From: Cellvibrionales bacterium UBA7375 | GTDB taxonomy: Bacteria > Pseudomonadota > Gammaproteobacteria > Pseudomonadales > Porticoccaceae | Assembly (NCBI GenBank): GCA_949487135.1 | Contig: CATAJQ010000035.1 | Span: 28,326 to 92,325 of the forward strand | Length of the DNA: 64,000 bases | Direction of reading: 5' to 3' | Shown here: positions 11,875 through 20,655 of the stretch, one piece after another | Position numbering within the stretch: position 1 is the first letter of the stretch | Layout: every line of letters begins with the position of its first letter | Translations under genes and position numbers: made by a program | Notes under the pieces: model-generated | Database searches by the model: none | What the model saw: the letters and a program-made list of their open reading frames with translations, nothing else | What the model was told of the DNA's origin: nothing

Positions 11875-11910
11875 CCATCAAAATATTTTTATATAAAAAT
11901 ATTTTGATGG
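11875..11910. promoter_or_regulatory. Perfect 36-bp palindrome, candidate SahR operator
   Basis: The half-site CCATCAAAATATTTTTAT at 11875-11892 is followed immediately by its exact reverse complement to 11910. Each arm contains a smaller self-complementary AAAATATTTT core, so it may hold two overlapping sites. It sits in the tkt/sahR divergent region, directly before the sahR coding sequence. ArsR-type repressors bind inverted repeats, and SahR regulators are known to control SAM-cycle genes, so autoregulation of the sahR-metK-ahcY-metF unit is the natural reading. Confidence 0.6.
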
Positions 11911-11939
11911 ATAATAATTGCTGTGATAAAATCATTCAA

Positions 11940-12947
11940 ATGACAGCAAATTCCAGTGTTACAAGTACTTTTGATCAGACTGCTCCGCAAGCGGTCGGCG
12001 CTATCGGCATCCTGTGTAAGGCGGCCGGAGATCCACTGCGTATCCAAATCCTCAAAGTGCTGCAACAAAATGCCTATGGCGTATTGGAGCTTTGCCAAGT
12101 GTTTGATATTCGTCAATCAGCAATGAGCCATCACCTCAAGATCCTTTCCAATGCCGGTTTGGTCTCGTCAAGACGCGAGGGTACGACTATCTTTTACCGT
12201 CGCAATCCGCTAAACCCAGATATCGACCTGCAAACCATGCAAAAGGCCCTATTTCAAGCGATAGATAAGGCGGCAGTTGACGCAGATGTAGCTGTACGAC
12301 TTGCCGACATCAATACTGAGCGGGCCAGCGCTTCAGTAGAATTTTTTAACCGTAATGTTTCTTTATTTGAAGAGAACCAAGACCTTATCGCTAGCTGGTC
12401 AGACTACGGCGATAGTGTTGAAAGCTTATTAGAAAGTTCTATCTCGGCGACAAAACAGGCACTTGAAATTGGACCAGGCTATGGACAGTTTCTAAAAAAG
12501 CTCTGCGCTACATTTGAACAGGTGATCGCCCTTGATAACAGTACAGAAATGCTCGACCAATGTGCCCAGCGGGTTAAGAAGCAAAGCCTTAATAATATAA
12601 GCTTTCTGCATGGAGACACATTTTTGGCGCTTAATAAAAATATACGTGCTGACTTTGTTTCTCTCAATATGGTCTTACACCACAACCCTATTCCTGGCGA
12701 TATCATCAGACACTGTGCCGACCTTTTGACCGACAATGGTGTTTTGCTAATCACTGACCTTTGCGCCCACGATCAAGACTGGGTAAAGCAAGCCTGCGGC
12801 GATTTGTGGCTCGGTTTCGATCCCAGTGAAATCACTGACTGGGCGGAAATCGCCGGACTTACAGAGGGCAACAGTTTATTTCTTACTCAACGCAATGGAT
12901 TTCGCATTCAGCTTCGGCAGTTTAAGAAAGCCGCGACGACAAATTAA
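11940..12947 (+). CDS. sahR: ArsR-family regulator with methyltransferase-like domain, SahR type
   Basis: The N-terminal half is an ArsR winged helix: KAAGDPLRIQILKVLQQNAYGVLELCQVF, then recognition helix RQSAMSHHLKILSNAGLVSSRREGTTIFYR. The C-terminal half is a class I methyltransferase fold with the SAM/SAH-binding motif ALEIGPGYGQFLKKL. SahR proteins, described in many Proteobacteria, have exactly this fusion, bind SAH and repress SAM-cycle genes. Here metK, ahcY and metF follow directly. I chose ATG 11940. TTG 11904 and ATG 11907 lie inside the palindrome, and none of the three has a clear ribosome binding site. Key residues in the SAH pocket were not checked. Confidence 0.82.
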   Translation: MTANSSVTSTFDQTAPQAVGAIGILCKAAGDPLRIQILKVLQQNAYGVLELCQVFDIRQSAMSHHLKILSNAGLVSSRREGTTIFYRRNPLNPDIDLQTMQKALFQAIDKAAVDADVAVRLADINTERASASVEFFNRNVSLFEENQDLIASWSDYGDSVESLLESSISATKQALEIGPGYGQFLKKLCATFEQVIALDNSTEMLDQCAQRVKKQSLNNISFLHGDTFLALNKNIRADFVSLNMVLHHNPIPGDIIRHCADLLTDNGVLLITDLCAHDQDWVKQACGDLWLGFDPSEITDWAEIAGLTEGNSLFLTQRNGFRIQLRQFKKAATTN

Positions 12948-12956
12948 AGGAACCTT

Positions 12957-14111
12957 ATGTCAACCTATAATCTTTTTACATCTGAATCAGTATCTGAGGG
13001 CCATCCAGATAAGATGGCCGATCAAATTTCCGATGCCGTTTTAGATGCCATTATTGCCGACGACCCCCATTCTCGGGTAGCCGTGGAAACTATGGTCAAA
13101 ACCGGTATGGCGATTATCGCCGGCGAAGTTCGAACTAAAACCTATGTAGATTTAGAGCAGATTGTTCGCGATGTGATTACTGATATTGGCTATGACCACT
13201 CTGATAAAGGCTTTGATGGTAATTCTTGTGCTGTTATCAATGCTATCGGCAAGCAATCTTCAGATATTGCTCAGGGGGTTGATGAGGCTGAAGATAAAGA
13301 CATCGGAGCCGGTGATCAGGGCCTAATGTTTGGTTATGCCAGCAATGAAACAGAAGTGCTAATGCCCGCACCGATTTTTTATTCTCATCGCTTAGTCGAG
13401 CGTCAAGCGCAATTGAGAAACAGTGGCGCATTGCCCTGGCTGCGCCCCGATGCTAAAAGCCAAGTAACCCTAAGATATGATCAGGGAGTGCCGGTTGCAG
13501 TAGATGCCGTAGTCTTATCTACCCAGCACTCACCGGATATTTCACAGAAAGATTTACAGGCTGCCGTTCGCAGTGAAATAGTCGACCATGTATTGCCTGC
13601 TGAATGGCTACATAAGGGTACTCAATACCATATTAACCCGACTGGAAACTTTGAAATTGGCGGCCCAATGGGTGACTGTGGTCTTACCGGACGAAAGATT
13701 ATTGTCGATACCTATGGTGGTATGGCGCATCATGGTGGCGGTGCTTTTTCTGGTAAGGATCCCACCAAAGTTGACCGCTCAGCAGCATACGCCGGACGCT
13801 ATGTGGCCAAAAATATTGTTGCCGCTGGCCTAGCTGATCGCTGTGAAATTCAGATTTCTTATGCTATTGGCGTATCAGAGCCTACGTCTATCAGTATCAA
13901 TACCTTTGGTACTGGCAAACTATCTGATGAAAAAATTGTAGAACTAGTTCGCGAGCAATTTGATCTGCGTCCTAGAGGATTAATCGAGATGCTCGATCTA
14001 CGCAAGCCAATCTATCGTAAAACTGCCTCTTATGGGCATTTTGGCCGCACTGAATCAAGCTTCACTTGGGAAAAAACGGATAAAGCCGCAGCGCTAAAGA
14101 AAGCCCTGTAG
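12957..14111 (+). CDS. metK: S-adenosylmethionine synthetase
   Basis: MetK forms SAM from methionine and ATP, releasing phosphate and pyrophosphate. The 384-residue protein carries the N-terminal [19 protein letters not shown] motif with the metal/ATP-binding residues, [12 protein letters not shown] near residue 117, and the [20 protein letters not shown]-loop-like motif near 260. A strong AAAGGAA ribosome binding site precedes the ATG nine bases after the sahR stop. It is the first enzyme gene of the SAM-cycle operon. Confidence 0.97.
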   Translation: MSTYNLFTSESVSEGHPDKMADQISDAVLDAIIADDPHSRVAVETMVKTGMAIIAGEVRTKTYVDLEQIVRDVITDIGYDHSDKGFDGNSCAVINAIGKQSSDIAQGVDEAEDKDIGAGDQGLMFGYASNETEVLMPAPIFYSHRLVERQAQLRNSGALPWLRPDAKSQVTLRYDQGVPVAVDAVVLSTQHSPDISQKDLQAAVRSEIVDHVLPAEWLHKGTQYHINPTGNFEIGGPMGDCGLTGRKIIVDTYGGMAHHGGGAFSGKDPTKVDRSAAYAGRYVAKNIVAAGLADRCEIQISYAIGVSEPTSISINTFGTGKLSDEKIVELVREQFDLRPRGLIEMLDLRKPIYRKTASYGHFGRTESSFTWEKTDKAAALKKAL

Positions 14112-14141
14112 CTCTTTATTATATTCTAAAGGTAACTAAAC

Positions 14142-15533
14142 ATGTCAGTATTAAAGTCTGTAAAAAACAGCAAACCATTCACCGATTATAAAGTGGCGGA
14201 TATCAATTTAGCCGAATGGGGCAGAAAAGAAATTTCCATTGCTGAATCAGAAATGCCAGCGCTTATGGCTCTTCGCAGTAAATATAACGATGAGCAACCA
14301 CTGGCTGGCGCAAGAATCTTGGGCTGCATCCATATGACTATCCAAACCGCAGTACTTATAGAGACTTTGGAGTCTCTGGGTGCAGAGGTTCGCTGGACTT
14401 CATGTAATATTTTCTCGACTCAGGACCACGCTGCAGCCGCTATAGCCGCTAATGGCACGCCAGTTTTTGCCTGGAAAGGTGAAACTGAAGTAGAGTATGA
14501 CTGGTGCTTGGAGCAACAAGTATTGAAAGACGGCGAGCCATGGGATGCCAATATGATTCTAGACGATGGTGGTGATCTTACCTCTTTGTTACATCAAAAA
14601 TACCCTCAGGTATTAGAGCATGTGCACGGCGTTACTGAGGAGACTACTACCGGCGTTCATCGTTTATATGAAATGCTTGAAGCAGGCGAACTAAAGGTAC
14701 CTGCTATTAATGTTAATGACTCAGTCACTAAGTCGAAAAATGACAACAAATACGGCTGTCGTCACAGCCTGAATGATGCCATCAAGCGCGCCACAGACCA
14801 TCTTTTATCCGGCAAAAAAGCGCTGGTTATTGGCTATGGTGATGTCGGTAAGGGCTCTGCTCAATCGCTGCGTCAAGAAGGCATGATTGTTAAGGTGACT
14901 GAAGTGGATCCAATCTGTGCCATGCAGGCCTGTATGGACGGCTTCGAAGTAGTTTCAACTTACAATGATGGCGATTTCAGCCAAGGCGTAAATGCTGAAT
15001 TGTTAGCCACCACTGACTTATTGGTTACTACCACTGGCAACTACAATGTGTGTGACTCTTCTGTGCTTAATGCCCTTAAGAGCGGCTGTGTAGTCTGTAA
15101 TATCGGCCACTTTGATAACGAAATTGACACCGCTTATATGCGCGAAACCTGGTACTGGGAAGAAATTAAACCTCAGGTGCATAAGGTTTACCGCGACCAA
15201 AACAGCAATGACCACTTGCTTCTCCTAGCAGAGGGCCGCTTGGTTAACCTGGGTAACGCAACAGGGCACCCAAGCCGAATTATGGATGGTTCATTTGCCA
15301 ATCAGGTACTCGCGCAAATCGAACTTTATGGCCGCGGCTTTGCTAATCAAGATAAAGCTACTCAGGCTGAATTGCTGGGCGTTGAAGTGTTGCCAAAACA
15401 TCTTGATGAAGAAGTTGCTGCCCATATGGTTAACGGCTTTGGCGGCGTAATCACTAAGCTAACTCAGGCGCAGGCTGATTACATCAACGTGACCGTTGAT
15501 GGTCCATTCAAAAATGATAGCTACAAATACTAA
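14142..15533 (+). CDS. ahcY: Adenosylhomocysteinase (SAH hydrolase)
   Basis: AhcY reversibly splits S-adenosylhomocysteine into adenosine and homocysteine, relieving product inhibition of methyltransferases. The 463-residue protein has [16 protein letters not shown] at the N-terminus, the NDSVTKSK active-site Lys motif, the NAD-binding [17 protein letters not shown] fingerprint, and the C-terminal PFKNDSYKY tail that completes the neighbouring NAD site in the tetramer. The 30-base gap after metK leaves no room for an SAH riboswitch, so control probably comes from the operon promoter. Confidence 0.97.
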   Translation: MSVLKSVKNSKPFTDYKVADINLAEWGRKEISIAESEMPALMALRSKYNDEQPLAGARILGCIHMTIQTAVLIETLESLGAEVRWTSCNIFSTQDHAAAAIAANGTPVFAWKGETEVEYDWCLEQQVLKDGEPWDANMILDDGGDLTSLLHQKYPQVLEHVHGVTEETTTGVHRLYEMLEAGELKVPAINVNDSVTKSKNDNKYGCRHSLNDAIKRATDHLLSGKKALVIGYGDVGKGSAQSLRQEGMIVKVTEVDPICAMQACMDGFEVVSTYNDGDFSQGVNAELLATTDLLVTTTGNYNVCDSSVLNALKSGCVVCNIGHFDNEIDTAYMRETWYWEEIKPQVHKVYRDQNSNDHLLLLAEGRLVNLGNATGHPSRIMDGSFANQVLAQIELYGRGFANQDKATQAELLGVEVLPKHLDEEVAAHMVNGFGGVITKLTQAQADYINVTVDGPFKNDSYKY

Positions 15534-15549
15534 ATAAAACGGATTTTTT

Positions 15550-16395
15550 ATGGCCACACAACCACATATTAGCTTTGAGTTTTTCGCTGCAAAAACGGAA
15601 CAGGGGCGGCAAAAATTGCAGCTCACCTGTGAAAAACTCAATCACTATAACCCAGAATTTTTCTCGGTCACCTATGGCGCTGGTGGATCGACTCGCGATA
15701 CCACAAAGCAACTGGTTTTAGATCTTCAGCAACAGGGCTATCAGGCGGCACCCCACCTCTCGTTTGGTGGTGATAGCGAAGAGACCGTGCTTGGGTTAAT
15801 TAATGAATATCAGCAAGCTGGCATATCAAATCTTGTCGCCCTGCGCGGCGATCTGCCCTCAGGCATTGGTGGAACTACACAGTTAGTCCATGCCAATGAG
15901 CTGGTGGCATTGATTCGCGAAAAAACCGCTGACCACTTTGATATTAATGTCGCCGCCTATCCAGAAATTCATCCTGAAGCTGAAAGCTACAGCAAGGATA
16001 TCTATTGGCTAGGTGAAAAATTTAAAGCGGGTGCCGACAGAGCGATTACTCAGTATTTTTACAACCCAGATGCCTATTTCCAATTTGTTGAAAACTGCCA
16101 AAAAGCGGGTATCGACAAGCCCATAGTGCCAGGAATTATGCCCCTCACAAATTTTCAGAATCTTTTACGATTTTCAGAAAACTGTGGTGCAGAGATTCCG
16201 CGCTGGTTGCAGTGGCAGTTAAAAGAGCGCAAAGATCATCAAGAAGATTTGGTTAACTACGGTATAGACATTGTCAGCAATCTTTGTGAAACACTGCTTG
16301 CGGGCGGCGCACCAGGTTTGCATTTTTACACCATGAACCAATGGCAAATTTCCGATAAGCTGTGTCAAAATATCAGACTGGAAAGCAACGGCTAA
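15550..16395 (+). CDS. metF: 5,10-methylenetetrahydrofolate reductase
   Basis: MetF uses FAD and NADH to make 5-methyl-THF for homocysteine remethylation. The 281-residue TIM-barrel protein has the SFEFFAAKTEQG start (the family usually has SFEFFPPKT), SVTYGAGGSTRD near residue 38 with the folate/flavin residues, LRGDLP near 99, and PGIMPLTNF near 195. It lies 16 bases after ahcY in the same operon and closes the SAM cycle. A methionine synthase gene is not in this window. Confidence 0.95.
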   Translation: MATQPHISFEFFAAKTEQGRQKLQLTCEKLNHYNPEFFSVTYGAGGSTRDTTKQLVLDLQQQGYQAAPHLSFGGDSEETVLGLINEYQQAGISNLVALRGDLPSGIGGTTQLVHANELVALIREKTADHFDINVAAYPEIHPEAESYSKDIYWLGEKFKAGADRAITQYFYNPDAYFQFVENCQKAGIDKPIVPGIMPLTNFQNLLRFSENCGAEIPRWLQWQLKERKDHQEDLVNYGIDIVSNLCETLLAGGAPGLHFYTMNQWQISDKLCQNIRLESNG

Positions 16396-16398
16396 GCC

Positions 16399-17130
16399 AT
16401 GCGTATCCCCAGAGTCTTTTCGCCGCAAACCATGGCCATTGGCGACTGCATTGAGCTTGAAGCCGGAGCGGCACGCCATTTGACCTCGGCGCTGAGAATG
16501 AACTCTGGTCAGTTGGTGACTCTATTTAATGGTCATGGCGGCGAATACACTGCCGAGCTAGTGGAGGCCAAAAAAGGCAAGGCTACAGTGCGTATCACTG
16601 AGTTTGATAAGACCGATCGCGAGTCAAACCTCTCAATCCATTTAGCGATTGGCATATCCCGCGGCGAGCGCATGGATTTAATTGTGCAAAAGGCCACTGA
16701 GCTCGGGGTAAGTGAAATAACGCCTCTGTTTACGGAGCGCTGTGAAGTTAAACTTAGCAGTGATCGGTTGGATAAAAAAATTAGCCACTGGCAACAGGTG
16801 ACGATTAGTGCCTGTGAGCAGTGTCAACGCAATAGTCTGCCATCGATTAATGCACCGGTAAAAATAGATCAGTGGCAAGTTGATTGCGACGCATCACTTA
16901 AGCTAGTGCTTCATCATAGAACCGATCAAAGCCTTAGCGATATGCCTCCGCCAAGCGGACAGGTCGCATTATTAATTGGTCCTGAAGGGGGTCTTAGCGA
17001 ACGTGAAATTGAACAGGCAATATCGCTAGGTTTTTCTCCTCTTGCACTAGGTCCGCGGGTACTGCGAACCGAAACCGCCCCCCTAGCCGCAATATCTATC
17101 CTGCAATCGCTGTGGGGAGATATGGGATAG
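16399..17130 (+). CDS. rsmE: 16S rRNA m3U1498 methyltransferase RsmE
   Basis: RsmE methylates N3 of U1498 in 16S rRNA using SAM. The 243-residue protein has the N-terminal PUA-like region (MRIPRVFSPQ) and a C-terminal SPOUT knot with LLIGPEGGLSEREIEQA and LGPRVLRTETAPLAAIS. It starts three bases after metF, so it is cotranscribed with the SAM-cycle genes that supply its cofactor. Its stop shares one base with the GTG start chosen for the protease gene. Confidence 0.95.
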   Translation: MRIPRVFSPQTMAIGDCIELEAGAARHLTSALRMNSGQLVTLFNGHGGEYTAELVEAKKGKATVRITEFDKTDRESNLSIHLAIGISRGERMDLIVQKATELGVSEITPLFTERCEVKLSSDRLDKKISHWQQVTISACEQCQRNSLPSINAPVKIDQWQVDCDASLKLVLHHRTDQSLSDMPPPSGQVALLIGPEGGLSEREIEQAISLGFSPLALGPRVLRTETAPLAAISILQSLWGDMG

Positions 17131-17843
17131 TGGCATACAGGCTCCGTAGAATAAATACTGGTTTTCTAATCCTAGTCACTGCACTATTTTCACTTTACTC
17201 TCTTCCAACACAGGCCAAAAATTATACCCAAGCGGTAGGCACAATTTACTGTGATGGCGGCATCCGCGGCATTGCCACGCATATTCAATCACCTCAAGGT
17301 TTTGACCCCAATCAATCCGTTATTGTGACTGCCGCCCATGTTATTTATAACCCACAAACCGACCAACTTTTTAGCCAGTGCCATTACCGACCTCACAATA
17401 AACGACTAAGTGGCATTGAGTTTAAAACAGTATCCGCCCACAGCTACTCGGTTAATAATAAGGCTAAGATTGCCCAAGCAGAGGGTGATCTTATTTTTAT
17501 CCAGCTAAAAAACAGGGCCCATCAGCCCGCTCTTAGGTTAACGGAAGATATTTCTAGTGCACTATCAGAGTTTTCTTTGATCAGCCCCTATGCAGACAGC
17601 TTTAAGCAGACTCAATGCCAAAAAATTGACCACCCCCATATCAAAACCGATAAGCTATTACTTCATAACTGCGCCGTTCAAGAAGGCAGCTCGGGTAGCC
17701 CTATTATAAATACTGCCAGTGGCAAGGTTATCGCAGTACATGGCGGAAGATTTGCTGTTCACACAACAAAGAATGGTGACGAAAATACCACTTGGATAGG
17801 GCAGGCAAGGCGAATTGATTCAAGTATTGGTCTAGATCGTTAA
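17130..17843 (+). CDS. Secreted trypsin-like serine protease
   Basis: This 237-residue protein has an N-terminal signal peptide (a hydrophobic stretch FLILVTALFSLYSL, then PTQA as a likely cleavage site). The chymotrypsin-fold triad is visible: His in VTAAHVIY, Asp in EGDLIFIQL, and Ser in QEGSSGSPIIN. No PDZ or other domain follows, so it is a bare protease domain, presumably periplasmic or exported. I chose GTG 17130, preceded by GGGGAGA, over the in-frame GTG 17112, which would add six residues. It is the last plus-strand gene after rsmE. Substrate is unknown. Confidence 0.82.
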   Translation: MAYRLRRINTGFLILVTALFSLYSLPTQAKNYTQAVGTIYCDGGIRGIATHIQSPQGFDPNQSVIVTAAHVIYNPQTDQLFSQCHYRPHNKRLSGIEFKTVSAHSYSVNNKAKIAQAEGDLIFIQLKNRAHQPALRLTEDISSALSEFSLISPYADSFKQTQCQKIDHPHIKTDKLLLHNCAVQEGSSGSPIINTASGKVIAVHGGRFAVHTTKNGDENTTWIGQARRIDSSIGLDR

Positions 17844-17874
17844 GCACCGTTAGTGTTAGTCGCTTGCGAGCACT

Positions 17875-18261
17875 CTAAAACAGCTTTCCCCATGCCAAAT
17901 ACCCGAGATAGGCCACTAAAAAAACACGCATCATGATGCTGTATGTTGAATAACCTAGCTTAATTTCACTTTGCTCACACTTAATACTTAGGTACTTAAA
18001 TGGATCAGCCCAAGGATTGAATGCAAACTGATATTTGCCTTTCTTGGTTATGAGCTGCAGGACCTTAACTGGGATGAACATCTGTTTTGCTTTATAAAAA
18101 TGGGCGGACTCTACTTCTGAAAAAGGGATATTCCAGCTTCCACATTCAATGCGGTCATCAAAGACTTTAAAAAAAGTCCTTTTGGCAACAACCCAATTGT
18201 GAGAGTATCTAGGCTCTTTATTCTCTCGATTGGTCGCCTTACAAAAACACTTGTATTTCAT
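17875..18261 (-). CDS. Hypothetical protein, possible PH-like domain with C-terminal membrane helix
   Basis: I do not recognise this 128-residue protein. Its middle alternates short hydrophobic strands (RTFFKVFDDRIECGSWNIPFSEVESAHFYK), a pattern like bacterial PH/GRAM-type domains, and it ends in a hydrophobic segment (SIMMRVFLVAYLGYLAW) that could be a membrane anchor. The start contains two Cys (KCFCKAT), not a signal peptide. It is convergent with the protease gene and stands alone. Codon use looks ordinary, so it is probably a real gene. Confidence 0.55.
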   Translation of the reverse strand: MKYKCFCKATNRENKEPRYSHNWVVAKRTFFKVFDDRIECGSWNIPFSEVESAHFYKAKQMFIPVKVLQLITKKGKYQFAFNPWADPFKYLSIKCEQSEIKLGYSTYSIMMRVFLVAYLGYLAWGKLF

Positions 18262-18637
18262 TCAAGCCCTCGAAAAACATAACGCTGCAAGGCACGAGCA
18301 TTCGCGAAAAACCTTAACCAAAACCCCATATACACAATTTTATTTTCTGTATCGTCCATGATACTTGCCTCCAACTCACGTATTAGTTGTCATTAAAGTA
18401 AATATAGACTACTGATGAGTTAATTAAAGGCAGGCATGTATGATTTTGATTTGCAGAGCATATTGATGAAATATGGTCTAATCTTTTTACTGAATAATTG
18501 AAAAAGAATATTGAAGACAGCAAGCTTAATAACCAATTACAAGAAATAGGTCTTCAAAATCTGACTAGGTCGTAACACTTAAAATAAAATTGGCCTTTGA
18601 GTGATAAAAAATCGGGCGTAATTCTAAACTTAGCTAT
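18262..18637. other. 376-bp gap without a supported gene
   Basis: This AT-rich stretch between the hypothetical gene and the fabY stop contains only short reading frames. Plus-strand fragments around 18437-18575 read like broken protein (for example FAEHIDEIWSNLFTE and KKNIEDSKLNNQLQEIG, in different frames with stops between), which could be a decayed small gene. I see no tRNA, clear terminator or repeat. Promoter elements for the minus-strand hypothetical gene must lie at the low-coordinate end. Confidence 0.4.
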
Positions 18638-20536
18638 TCACTGCATATCTGAATAAGGATTTTCCAACTCAAAAGCCACATCCTGCGCAAGGCCTGGAAT
18701 GCTAATACCCTCTTTTGTAATACTTACCTTTTCTTCATCGATCAAATCTTCACCAAACCGGTAAACAACATCTAATTGTGCCATATCGGCACGATTGGCA
18801 TAGGCTTCGGCATTGTTTCTGGTAGCCTCGCGTTTGGCAAAATAGGACTCTAGCTGTTTGCCATAACGAGTCGCCATCATTTTTTCTGCCTGCTGGGGCG
18901 ATAGCACTACTGCAGTGGCATTATTACCGCCAAAGCCCTTGGAATTGATAAAGGCCACATGCATATTTTTATCGCTCATATCCATATCTTGCAATGGAAA
19001 AACGGTATGTTGCTGATTAACGTCATCTGCCACTTTACTAATGGTTTTGATACCGGGAATAATCTGATACTTAAAGGTACCCAATGCTGACATTAGCTGA
19101 TCGCCACTGGCGGTTGAGATGGTATGCCCCACATAGGACTTAACCGCAGTCACCGGCCAATCTTCAATATCAAAAGCTTCGGCGACACAATTGATTAAAT
19201 TAGACTCTGTGGTGCGATTTGCCGGCGTACTTGAGCCATGGGCATGCACAAAGCTGTGCTTTTGCACGGTTTCTTTGCCGACAATATTAGCGGCCGAGGC
19301 CACTGCTTTGGCAAATGAAATAGTATTACCCACACCTGGCGCAGAAATAGACTTTTTCACACCGTCGGCATTAATAAAAATATCTGGTACCGCACCGTGA
19401 ATATCTGCGCCTAGCTCCACCGTTAGCGCATCGTCCATCAAAACCACATACTGGGTGCCCTCAGCAAGCGTAAAGCCACAGTTTTCGCCAAAGGGACGGC
19501 TTGCACGGCGCCAGTCAGGCTTGTCTGCACCATCTAATTTGGCGAGGTTTTCGTCACTGCCTAGGGCGCTCATATTGGAGAACCCTTCGGAAACTTCAGG
19601 CATTATGACTGATTCTGCATTACCGACAATGGCAACCCGACGCACGCCGCTGCGAATATCTCTTACCGCGGCCTGCAAACAATAAAGGAAGGTAGCACAG
19701 GCACCTGTAATAGCTTCGGTATGACCCACACTTCCAAGCACATAGGCATTAATAAAGTCAGCCGGCATGGAATTAAGCCCCATAGGCACCTGCTTGGCGG
19801 TGGTTCGTCCACCTTTCAGGCGCGCCTGAAATAGACCTCCAAAACCTTCTTCACTCATTTGGCTAAAGCCACTGGATGAGTAAACGCCTATCTGATCAGG
19901 CTTAACGGCATCGGCAATGGTTTGCCATTCAACCCCCACCGAATGTAGTGCATCGCTTGCCCCCATCAGTGCCATCTGCAATGTACGCGGATGAAAACGA
20001 GCATTGTAGTGGTTAGCAGGATCAAATCCTTGAGGTAATTCACCGGCAGCCTTGGCCGCTAGCTCATAGTCTGAAGCTACTAACAGATCACTGTCTTCAC
20101 TGAGCTTAACTTCAAACGTACCGTCCTGTAGATCAGTTAATTGCCAGTGCTTGGGGGTCACTGTAGGCAGATCACGCTTAGCTATAGTAAATACCGGCTG
20201 CGACTCCGCACTGGCGCTTAGATTTACTTTTTTATTGCCCGATACCGCACTGGGATCGAATGAGGAAATTTTTCGAACAAGGGTGCCACTTAAGACCGTA
20301 CTGCGAAATTGCTTATCTACTTCAGAGGCATCAATAATCTGCTCGTCTGCAGTCTCAAAACCCCGATCTGTTGTTTTCACTAAACCCATAAGACAAGCGA
20401 GACTAACGATGGTCTGCTGTTGTTGGCTTTGCGGCAGCGATTCTAAAATCATGCGTCTAAACGCTTGATCTGACGAACTGCGACCTGCGGCATTGTAGCC
20501 GCCATAACCAACAATAAGCGGTAATGAAACTGACAT
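18638..20536 (-). CDS. fabY: Beta-ketoacyl synthase FabY-type (fatty acid initiation)
   Basis: The 632-residue protein matches the length and layout of P. aeruginosa FabY (PA5174), which condenses acetyl-CoA with malonyl-ACP to start fatty acid synthesis in place of FabH. It shows the Cys-His-His triad of elongating-type condensing enzymes: Cys in GACATFLYCLQAAV, His in VHAHGSSTPANRT, and His in KSYVGHTISTASGD, plus the GFGGNNA loop. The long N-terminal region before the thiolase fold is characteristic of FabY. It is monocistronic and divergent from an AraC-family gene. A KasA/FabF-like elongation role is the alternative. Confidence 0.85.
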   Translation of the reverse strand: MSVSLPLIVGYGGYNAAGRSSSDQAFRRMILESLPQSQQQQTIVSLACLMGLVKTTDRGFETADEQIIDASEVDKQFRSTVLSGTLVRKISSFDPSAVSGNKKVNLSASAESQPVFTIAKRDLPTVTPKHWQLTDLQDGTFEVKLSEDSDLLVASDYELAAKAAGELPQGFDPANHYNARFHPRTLQMALMGASDALHSVGVEWQTIADAVKPDQIGVYSSSGFSQMSEEGFGGLFQARLKGGRTTAKQVPMGLNSMPADFINAYVLGSVGHTEAITGACATFLYCLQAAVRDIRSGVRRVAIVGNAESVIMPEVSEGFSNMSALGSDENLAKLDGADKPDWRRASRPFGENCGFTLAEGTQYVVLMDDALTVELGADIHGAVPDIFINADGVKKSISAPGVGNTISFAKAVASAANIVGKETVQKHSFVHAHGSSTPANRTTESNLINCVAEAFDIEDWPVTAVKSYVGHTISTASGDQLMSALGTFKYQIIPGIKTISKVADDVNQQHTVFPLQDMDMSDKNMHVAFINSKGFGGNNATAVVLSPQQAEKMMATRYGKQLESYFAKREATRNNAEAYANRADMAQLDVVYRFGEDLIDEEKVSITKEGISIPGLAQDVAFELENPYSDMQ

Positions 20537-20595
20537 CCCCTCTCCCTCTGTTATTTAACGTGCTTTGTATCAGTTTAATCGGAATTTTTGGATAT

Positions 20596-20629
20596 TTAGT
20601 TAATTATTTAGCCATATTAGTTAATTATT
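20596..20629. promoter_or_regulatory. Two 13-bp direct repeats spaced 21 bp, candidate AraC-type operator
   Basis: TTAGTTAATTATT occurs exactly at 20596-20608 and again at 20617-20629. The 21-bp period equals two turns of the helix, the usual layout of half-sites for AraC-family dimers. A weaker third copy (TTAGTTATGATTT) overlaps the start of the AraC-type gene near 20650. The site lies between fabY and that gene, so it could control either or both. Confidence 0.5.
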
Positions 20630-20655
20630 AAGACTTTTATGCTATATTTTTAGTT

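Noticed and set aside
11904..11939. Upstream starts for sahR (TTG 11904, ATG 11907)
   Set aside because: They lie within or at the edge of the perfect palindrome, lack a ribosome binding site, and add residues not seen at the N-terminus of related regulators.
14112..14141. SAH or SAM riboswitch between metK and ahcY
   Set aside because: The gap is only 30 bases, too short for any known SAH/SAM riboswitch class. The adjacent SahR gene offers regulation.
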